From NCBI GenBank assembly GCA_900552725.1, contig USAT01000013.1, positions 1 to 28,921 on the forward strand: a stretch of DNA of 28,921 nt, read 5' to 3'. This DNA is from an uncultured Eubacteriales bacterium (GTDB lineage: Bacteria > Bacillota > Clostridia > Oscillospirales > Oscillospiraceae). The notes below the pieces were generated by a model, which did no database searches, had not been told where the DNA came from, and worked only from the letters and a program-made list of their open reading frames with translations. Shown piece after piece: positions 23,863 through 28,921 of the stretch (position 1 is the first letter of the stretch; the number at the start of each line of letters is the position of its first letter). The position numbers were made by a program, and so were the translations under genes.

Positions 23863-25029
23863 ATGCACAAGTACTGGAAGAGGCCGGCCACGCTGACTGT
23901 GATCGTGCTGCTGGTTTTTATGATGACGCTGCCACTGACAGCCTGCCAGATCGAAATCCCCGGTATCGGAACCGTGAATATCAAGGATAGCGATTTGCCA
24001 AACAACGGCGGCAATATGAGCGGCGATGATGGCGGTGATGATGTGGACGGTGTCAACACAGAGGGCGGCTATGATGATTCCCTCGACCTGCTGCGCAAGG
24101 AGATGGACGCCCCGTCCTATATGCTTGCGGCGGCGTACATCGGCAGCGCGGCAGGCGGTCCGGACGATTTTGAGCTTCCCATGCGGGATTGGGTGAATGA
24201 GGCGGCACCGGAGCTGTGCGCCAAGTATCCGTTTCTCCGGGATATCCCGCGGGAGCGGGTGGTGGGCAGCGGCGGCAATCTGTACTGCGTGGTGCCCCGT
24301 GACCCCAATGCCTCTCTCGAGGTGAACCGCATCCGCTGGAACGCGAGAATAGATAATTACGAAATTGTAGAGGAGCTATACCGCAGCCAGAGCGGCGAGC
24401 CGATTCTGCTGTTTGCCTGCGCCGAAATGCAGAGCAGAGCCTATCCCGACACAGAAGTGGTTGTGACGGACAGCACCGGCAGGGATGTTGCATGGTATCC
24501 CATTTACGGTGCGATGGCGCTGCCCTACGACTTCTATAACGACGTGCCGCAGGGCTACGACTTTACCGTTTACTCGCAAGAGTGGGACGGTGATAACGGC
24601 GACGTGCGGTGGACCGGCGCCACGGGAGAGCAGTTGACTGAGTATATCTGGACGTGGGAGGGTGATTATGAGAATCAGCCCGCCATGGCCACCATGGCCC
24701 TGACCCGTGGCAATAGCGCGGATCAGGGACGGATCACCTTCAAGTGGTGGTATAGCAAGGACAACGGCGATCCGCAGGAGGTTTATGAGGGCGACTGGCT
24801 GCTGACAGACGGCGGGAAATTTCTGGGCTTGACCATGACCCGCAGCGGCGGCCGGCAGTATAAAAAGGGCGAGGCATCCACCTCGGTGGAGGGCGCGTTC
24901 CGTATTCAGGTGCCTGAGGCTTTTGATATTGTCCCGGTCCTGAATATTTCTGAGGGTGCAAAGGGTGAACGGCTTCCCATTCAGCAGATACCCAATGAAC
25001 TGCTCATGTTCAACCCCTCTCAGGGGTAA
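23863..25029 (+). CDS. Tandem lipoprotein family, copy 2
   Basis: A 388-residue lipoprotein with lipobox PLTACQIEIPG (Cys28). It shares AAGGPDDFELP, KYPFLRDIPRERVVGSGG, RSQSGEPILLF and KWWYSKDNGDPQEVYEGDW with copy 1. Its signal sequence, MHKYWKRPATLTVIVLLVF, is unlike that of copy 1 but resembles the 34-codon ORF at 27473 (MRKCWKGLAVILG). GGGAAGGAGG precedes ATG 23863. No frameshifts or missing blocks. Confidence 0.85.
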   Translation: MHKYWKRPATLTVIVLLVFMMTLPLTACQIEIPGIGTVNIKDSDLPNNGGNMSGDDGGDDVDGVNTEGGYDDSLDLLRKEMDAPSYMLAAAYIGSAAGGPDDFELPMRDWVNEAAPELCAKYPFLRDIPRERVVGSGGNLYCVVPRDPNASLEVNRIRWNARIDNYEIVEELYRSQSGEPILLFACAEMQSRAYPDTEVVVTDSTGRDVAWYPIYGAMALPYDFYNDVPQGYDFTVYSQEWDGDNGDVRWTGATGEQLTEYIWTWEGDYENQPAMATMALTRGNSADQGRITFKWWYSKDNGDPQEVYEGDWLLTDGGKFLGLTMTRSGGRQYKKGEASTSVEGAFRIQVPEAFDIVPVLNISEGAKGERLPIQQIPNELLMFNPSQG

Positions 25030-25059
25030 ATAACAAGAAAAAACGGAAAGGAGGCACCC

Positions 25060-26235
25060 ATGCGTAATAATCGGAAGAAACTGTTCAGGCTTTTTGTGGC
25101 GGCGCTGCTGGCTTTTATGATGACGCTGTCACTGACAGGGTGTCAGGTGGAGATACCCGGCATGGGAACCATCAATATTAGTGACGGAACGACCGCCAAC
25201 GGAACAGGCGGCACGAACGGCGGCAATATAGGCGGCGAGCCGGGTGCCTACGACGATTCTCTGAATCTGCTGCGGCAGGAACTGGAAGAGCGTCACCAGG
25301 ACGAGCGCTTCGCGGTGGCCTACATCGGCGATATCGACGGCAAGCTGAGTGATCTGGCGGTTCCGCTGCGGGATTGGATGAATGATAAGGCACCAATGCT
25401 GTGCGCCCAGTATCCGTTCATCCGGAATATCCCACAGGAGCGGGTGGTGGACGACAAAGGAAGCCTGTTCTGCGTGGTGCCCCGTGATCCCGACGCCACC
25501 GTGGTGGTGAACCGCATCCGGTGGAGCGAGGCGAAGGGCAACTACGAGACCATCAAGGAGCTTTACCGCAGCCAGAGCGGCGAGCCGATCCTGCTGTTCG
25601 TCCACTACGATCTGGAGAAGACTCCCTTTGAAACCACGGAGCTGCGTTTGACAGACCGCTATGGCGATACCCTGAGCTGGCTTCCCACTGCCGGATCGTT
25701 GTCGCTGCCCTATGACTTTGAGAACGATAGGAACCTGGCTTTTGACTTCACCTTTTATTCGCAAGAGGGGAACGATGAAAACGACGGCAGCGACTTTGGC
25801 TGGACCTGCCCCGACGGCTCTCAGCTGACGCAGAGACTGTGGGTATGGAATGGGGAGACGGATAAGCCCGCGATTGCCACCTTGGAGCTGAACGCCAACA
25901 GCAGCCAGGAGAACTATTGGGGCTCGGGCACCTTTATCTGGTGGTATGAGAGTGACTATACGACACCGGAAGAGGTCTATGAGGGCGACTGGTCGCTGAG
26001 CGCCAACGGGGAATACTCCGGCGTGCTGACACTGGATATGACCCGCACCGACGGCAAGAGACACAAGCCCGGCGAGGCGGATCGGCTTATTCATGACAGC
26101 TTTATTGTTCAGGTGCCCATGCTCTTTGAGGACTACACCTGTCTGGCCGTTGACAAGGGTACGCACGGCTCCTATCTGCCCGTTCAGATGGAGCCGGAAA
26201 CGGTACTTTACTTCTATCCCCAGTGGACGGAGTAA
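25060..26235 (+). CDS. Tandem lipoprotein family, copy 3
   Basis: A 391-residue lipoprotein, lipobox SLTGCQVEIPG (Cys28). It is very close to copy 4 over the whole length: MRNN-KKL start, GMGTINISDGT, FAVAYIGDIDGKLSDL, RNIPQERVVDD, TWWYES-type block and HGSYLPVQ near the end. It lacks the AAGGPDDF motif of copies 1-2. GGAAAGGAGG precedes ATG 25060. The similarity to copy 4 extends into the coding DNA, which indicates a recent duplication of this pair. Confidence 0.85.
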   Translation: MRNNRKKLFRLFVAALLAFMMTLSLTGCQVEIPGMGTINISDGTTANGTGGTNGGNIGGEPGAYDDSLNLLRQELEERHQDERFAVAYIGDIDGKLSDLAVPLRDWMNDKAPMLCAQYPFIRNIPQERVVDDKGSLFCVVPRDPDATVVVNRIRWSEAKGNYETIKELYRSQSGEPILLFVHYDLEKTPFETTELRLTDRYGDTLSWLPTAGSLSLPYDFENDRNLAFDFTFYSQEGNDENDGSDFGWTCPDGSQLTQRLWVWNGETDKPAIATLELNANSSQENYWGSGTFIWWYESDYTTPEEVYEGDWSLSANGEYSGVLTLDMTRTDGKRHKPGEADRLIHDSFIVQVPMLFEDYTCLAVDKGTHGSYLPVQMEPETVLYFYPQWTE

Positions 26236-26258
26236 GCGTGTGTGAACACGGAAAGGAG
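26236..26258 (+). repeat. Conserved leader repeat, unit A
   Basis: GCGTGTGTGAACACGGAAAG plus GAG, identical to 27442-27464. It begins just after the copy 3 stop and supplies the ribosome site of copy 4. It contains a small GTGT/ACAC inverted repeat. Confidence 0.8.
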
Positions 26259-26265
26259 GCGACCC

Positions 26266-27438
26266 ATGCGTAATAATGGGAAGAAACTGGTCAGGCTTCT
26301 TGTGGCGGCGCTGCTGGCCTTGGCCATGACGCTGTCGCTGACAGGGTGTCAGGTGGAGATACCCGGCATGGGAACTATCAATATCAGTGACGGAACGACC
26401 ACCGGCGGAACAGGCGGCGGCAACACGGGCGGCGGTATGGGCGGCGAGCCGGGTGCCTACGACGATTCTCTGGATCTGCTGCGGCAGGAGCTGGATGACC
26501 GGCAGCAGGACGAGCGCTTCGCGGTGGCCTACATCGGCGATATCGACGGCAAGCTGAGTGATCTGACGGTTCCTCTGCGGGACTGGATGAACGATACGGC
26601 GCCGGGACTGTGCGCCGAGTATCCGTTCATCCGAAATATCCCGCAGGAGCGGGTGGTGGACGACAGCGGCAGCCTGTTCTGCGTGGTGCCCCATGACCCC
26701 AACGCCACCGTGGCGGTGAACCGCGTCCGGTGGAACGAGGCGAAGGGCGATTACGAGACCGTTGAGGTGCTCTACCGCAGCGAGAGCGGCGACCCGATCC
26801 TGCTGTTCGTCTCCAACGATCTGGGGTCTGTCCCCACCGATACCACGGAGCTGCTTTTGACCGACAGCCATTCCGATACCCTGAGCTGGTATCCCATCCC
26901 CGGAATGGTGGCGCTGCCCTATGACTATGAGAACGACCGGAAGCTGGCCTATGATTTCACCTTTTACTCGCAGGAGGGGAACGACGGCTTCGGCAGCGAC
27001 ATCGGCTGGACGTGCCCCAGCGGCTCCCAGCTGACGCAGGAGATATGGGCGTGGGATGGCCATACGGATAAGCCCGCTCTGGCCACTCTGGAGCTGCACG
27101 CCAACAGCAGTCAGGAGGACGATTGGGGCACGGCCACCTTTACATGGTGGTACGAAAGCGACTTCGTCACACCGGAGGAGGTCTATGAGGGCGAATGGGG
27201 GCTGAGCGCCAACGGGGAATACTCCGGCGTGCTGATGCTGGATATGACCCGCACCGGCGGCAAGAGATACACGCCCGGCGAGACGGAACGGCTCATCCAC
27301 GATGGCTTTATCGTTCAGGTACCCATGGGCTTTGAGGACTACACCTATCTGGCCATTGACAAGGGTACGCACGGCTCCTATCTGCCCGTTCAGATAGAGC
27401 CGGACACGGTACTTTATTTTTATCCCCAGTGGGAGTGA
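26266..27438 (+). CDS. Tandem lipoprotein family, copy 4
   Basis: A 390-residue lipoprotein, lipobox SLTGCQVEIPG (Cys28). Near-duplicate of copy 3, with differences mostly in the Gly-rich linker and scattered substitutions (for example PHDPN for PRDPD). ATG 26266 is preferred because AAAGGAGG at 26252-26259 is 6 bases upstream; the GTG at 26242 lies in the leader repeat. The whole array could give antigenic or binding diversity by recombination between copies (inference). Confidence 0.87.
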   Translation: MRNNGKKLVRLLVAALLALAMTLSLTGCQVEIPGMGTINISDGTTTGGTGGGNTGGGMGGEPGAYDDSLDLLRQELDDRQQDERFAVAYIGDIDGKLSDLTVPLRDWMNDTAPGLCAEYPFIRNIPQERVVDDSGSLFCVVPHDPNATVAVNRVRWNEAKGDYETVEVLYRSESGDPILLFVSNDLGSVPTDTTELLLTDSHSDTLSWYPIPGMVALPYDYENDRKLAYDFTFYSQEGNDGFGSDIGWTCPSGSQLTQEIWAWDGHTDKPALATLELHANSSQEDDWGTATFTWWYESDFVTPEEVYEGEWGLSANGEYSGVLMLDMTRTGGKRYTPGETERLIHDGFIVQVPMGFEDYTYLAIDKGTHGSYLPVQIEPDTVLYFYPQWE

Positions 27439-27441
27439 TGC

Positions 27442-27464
27442 GCGTGTGTGAACACGGAAAGGAG
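27442..27464 (+). repeat. Conserved leader repeat, unit B
   Basis: Identical to 26236-26258. It precedes the 34-codon ORF at 27473 and shows that this ORF begins where a fifth lipoprotein copy would begin. Confidence 0.8.
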
Positions 27465-27472
27465 ACGACGCC

Positions 27473-27577
27473 ATGCGTAAATGCTGGAAAGGGCTGGCGG
27501 TGATCCTTGGGATCGCGCTGGTGGCCTTGGCTTTGTTCACTTGGCGCTGTGTGCGCCGGAAAAATAACGACGAATAA
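27473..27577 (+). CDS. 34-residue single-helix protein, or leader remnant of a fifth lipoprotein copy
   Basis: The ORF begins MRKCWKGLAVILGIALVALA and continues FTWRCVRRKNNDE, then TAA. It has a good ribosome site (GGAAAGGAG) in the duplicated leader. The start resembles the signal sequence of copy 2 (MHKYWKRPATL), but the chain ends at the lipobox position without the CQVE motif and gains a basic tail. It may be a decayed fifth paralog cut to its signal sequence, or a real small membrane protein. The basic residues after the helix suggest the helix stays in the membrane. Confidence 0.55.
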   Translation: MRKCWKGLAVILGIALVALALFTWRCVRRKNNDE

Positions 27578-27591
27578 TGGAGGTAAAACAC

Positions 27592-28341
27592 ATGAAAAGA
27601 AGCAGAAAAACCTTATTCGCCCTGCTGTTGGCCCTGGTCATGACACTGGGTCTGACCGCCACCGCATGGGCAACGGGGGGCGACGAACCTGTGGGGGGAG
27701 ACGGAATTCCGGTAGGCCCGGTGGTTGACCCTGGGACTGGGAATTATCCTCCTACTACAGAACTGAAGATCCCCTTCATCAAGAAGGTGACGCTGGGCGG
27801 CAACACCGCTCCCGGCGAGACGGAATTTAAGCTGGAGATTTTTGATATTGGAAACAGCAGTGTAGACTGCAAGGACGTGCCATACACGGCTGCCGTCACC
27901 ACCAACGGTGCGCGCAGCTATGAAGGCACACTGATTATCAGCGGCACGGCGGAGCAGATTCGTAATATTGTCTGTGAGGGCTTCTTCGTCCGCGAGAAGA
28001 AGGGTAGCCTTTCGGGATGGACGTATTCCGACGAGGTATGGCATGTGATGCCCAGTGGAGAAGAGGATGGGAATGGTATTCCCAAGATGAATATCTATCC
28101 CACCACGATGGAGAAAAGGGACGACGGGGAATTTTATGTTGACGGGGATCCAGTAGAGAAGATGACCTTCGAGAACATCTACACATATAGCACCACCCCG
28201 ATCCGGCGGGAGAAGCCGAATACACCGGAGCCGGCGATCACCGCTCCCAAGACCTTTGACGCCGGTGTGGCGCTGTACGGCGTAAGCGCCCTGCTGTCGC
28301 TGACCGGAACCGCGCTGCTCATCAAGCGTAAGAACGGCTGA
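27592..28341 (+). CDS. Pilin-like surface protein with C-terminal anchor
   Basis: A 249-residue exported protein. Signal peptide to ~28 (TATAWATGG). Residues ~50-200 read LKIPFIKKVTLGGNTAPGET, FKLEIFD and GFFVREKKGSLSGWTYSDE, the pattern of FctA/Spy0128-type pilin isopeptide domains. The C-terminus APKTFDAGVALYGVSALL plus IKRKNG has the layout of a sortase signal but with Phe where Gly normally follows Thr. Similar to the tail of the protein at 4543 (SAKTGDAGIALY). Start at ATG 27592 behind TGGAGGT; the 27577 upstream codon is not needed. It is the last gene before the strong hairpin at 28396. Confidence 0.82.
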   Translation: MKRSRKTLFALLLALVMTLGLTATAWATGGDEPVGGDGIPVGPVVDPGTGNYPPTTELKIPFIKKVTLGGNTAPGETEFKLEIFDIGNSSVDCKDVPYTAAVTTNGARSYEGTLIISGTAEQIRNIVCEGFFVREKKGSLSGWTYSDEVWHVMPSGEEDGNGIPKMNIYPTTMEKRDDGEFYVDGDPVEKMTFENIYTYSTTPIRREKPNTPEPAITAPKTFDAGVALYGVSALLSLTGTALLIKRKNG

Positions 28342-28395
28342 TTGACCGATACGCATCTCCTTTGAGATCAAGCTGCAAACACCTCATCTAAAATA

Positions 28396-28436
28396 GCCAT
28401 AAGGCGGCGGACATCACCTGTCCGCCGCCTTATGGC
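28396..28436 (+). terminator. 18-bp perfect hairpin closing the lipoprotein/pilin cluster
   Basis: 28396-28413 pairs with 28419-28436 around the loop TCACC. No T-run follows on the + strand; A-rich sequence upstream (AAAATAG) gives a short U-run on the opposite strand, so it may also end transcripts coming from the right. Confidence 0.75.
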
Positions 28437-28667
28437 GCGTATCCCTCCTTGCGGGGAAACCTCCGTTTGTCAGCCCATATCGGCGGCGAGCGCTTTGTCA
28501 ACCCACACGGAAAGCGCATGGGTGCTTGTCCTATGACCGCACAACGGTATATACGGGGGCCTTCTTCCAATGCTGTCACACCTTCACGAAAACTATTGTC
28601 GCAATAAATAATACGATAATAACTATTAAAATGTAACGATTTTTCAAAGTATAATAAACGAAAAATC
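28437..28667. other. Gene-free, AT-rich intergenic stretch
   Basis: I see no gene here. AT content rises sharply after ~28590 (runs such as AATAAATAATACGATAATAA). A perfect TATAAT lies at 28650-28655 without a clear -35, followed by a GTG-started 16-codon frame at 28683 that I do not consider proven. Confidence 0.5.
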
Positions 28668-28921
28668 TTAGGTGGTGAAGTTGTGACAGATGTAAATGTT
28701 TCCGAATCTTGCTCTTTTGACTATGTCAAATAAAGCAGCCTCCGCTTTTTCCGAAACACAAAATGGAGAAATCTGATTTGCATAAGGCCGCCGACCTGTC
28801 TTGCCGTATATCGCAGGATTATCGTATTTCGTAACGGTATCTAAAATATGATAGTAAGGGTGTTCGGGTCGGGCGGAGATAGCCACTGCGGGGCGGGAAA
28901 AATAAGCCAAATGTAGCCGGA
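28668..28921 (-). CDS. Hypothetical protein, partial at right edge
   Basis: The - strand frame is open from the window edge to a TAA at 28670-28668, at least 83 residues. Readable parts: HPYYHILDTVTKYDNPAIYG, KTGRRPYANQISPF, FDIVKRARFGN. It is not a family I recognise, and codon use differs from the GC-rich genes to the left. It would be convergent with the main cluster. It could be the C-terminus of a real gene from a different element, or chance. Confidence 0.35.
   Translation of the reverse strand, partial: RLHLAYFSRPAVAISARPEHPYYHILDTVTKYDNPAIYGKTGRRPYANQISPFCVSEKAEAALFDIVKRARFGNIYICHNFTT

Noticed and set aside
25129..27591. An 820-codon open frame on the - strand across lipoprotein copies 3 and 4.
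   Set aside because: It is exactly antisense to two clear lipoprotein genes with signal peptides and ribosome sites; its length reflects the codon bias of the duplicated genes.

Overview
The window looks like chromosomal DNA of a Gram-positive anaerobe of the Clostridia, most plausibly an Oscillospiraceae/Ruminococcaceae-type gut bacterium. This rests on the GC-rich coding sequence, strong AGGAGG-type ribosome binding sites, many Cys-lipoproteins, sortase-type surface proteins, a dockerin protein, a DUF4428 protein and a 7TM-type sensor. No rRNA, tRNA, CRISPR array, transposase or phage gene was seen. Every convincing complete gene is on the + strand. One weak partial reading frame at the right edge is on the - strand.

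Layout. (1) Positions 3-3140 hold an overlapping signalling operon: a 7TM sensor with a C-terminus that looks kinase-like but degenerate (cut by the left edge), a soluble PAS histidine kinase and a NarL-type response regulator. A 17-bp perfect terminator hairpin follows. (2) Positions 3300-4519 hold a small receiver-like protein with Glu at the phospho-Asp position and a DUF4428 protein. (3) Positions 4543-9569 hold two large secreted or surface proteins: an Ig/pilin-like protein with a C-terminal anchor, and a 1071-residue protein with Pro-Glu-Asn repeats and a C-terminal dockerin. Between them is a 59-codon chimeric ORF stitched in frame from two parts of the downstream solute-binding protein gene and the last codons of the DUF4428 gene. 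(4) Positions 9806-12701 hold an orphan solute-binding lipoprotein followed by a membrane-bound, Cache-like LuxR-type regulator. (5) Positions 12902-22668 hold a cluster of lipoproteins and small membrane proteins around an SPFH protein with three zinc ribbons, a double zinc-ribbon membrane protein and a TPM-domain protein. These three resemble the Bacillus subtilis YdjI, YdjG and YdjH set that acts with PspA in membrane stress. (6) Positions 22694-27438 hold four tandem paralogous lipoproteins, then a 34-codon ORF resembling only their leader, then a pilin-like surface protein and a strong hairpin. The last 500 bases are AT-richer and gene-poor.

Most interesting theme. C-terminal zinc ribbons recur as a detachable module on unrelated proteins of cluster 5: on the SPFH protein, a multi-pass membrane protein, an exported lipoprotein-like protein and a YdjG-like protein. 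At least two neighbours have lost theirs. After the stop codons at 14453 and 19108, recognisable zinc-ribbon relics lie in the DNA; one needs frameshifts and a stop, the other has three of four Cys codons each one substitution away from Cys. This suggests an accessory, envelope-associated complex held together by zinc-ribbon tags, under ongoing duplication, recombination and decay. That functional reading is inference; the sequence relics and repeats are seen directly.
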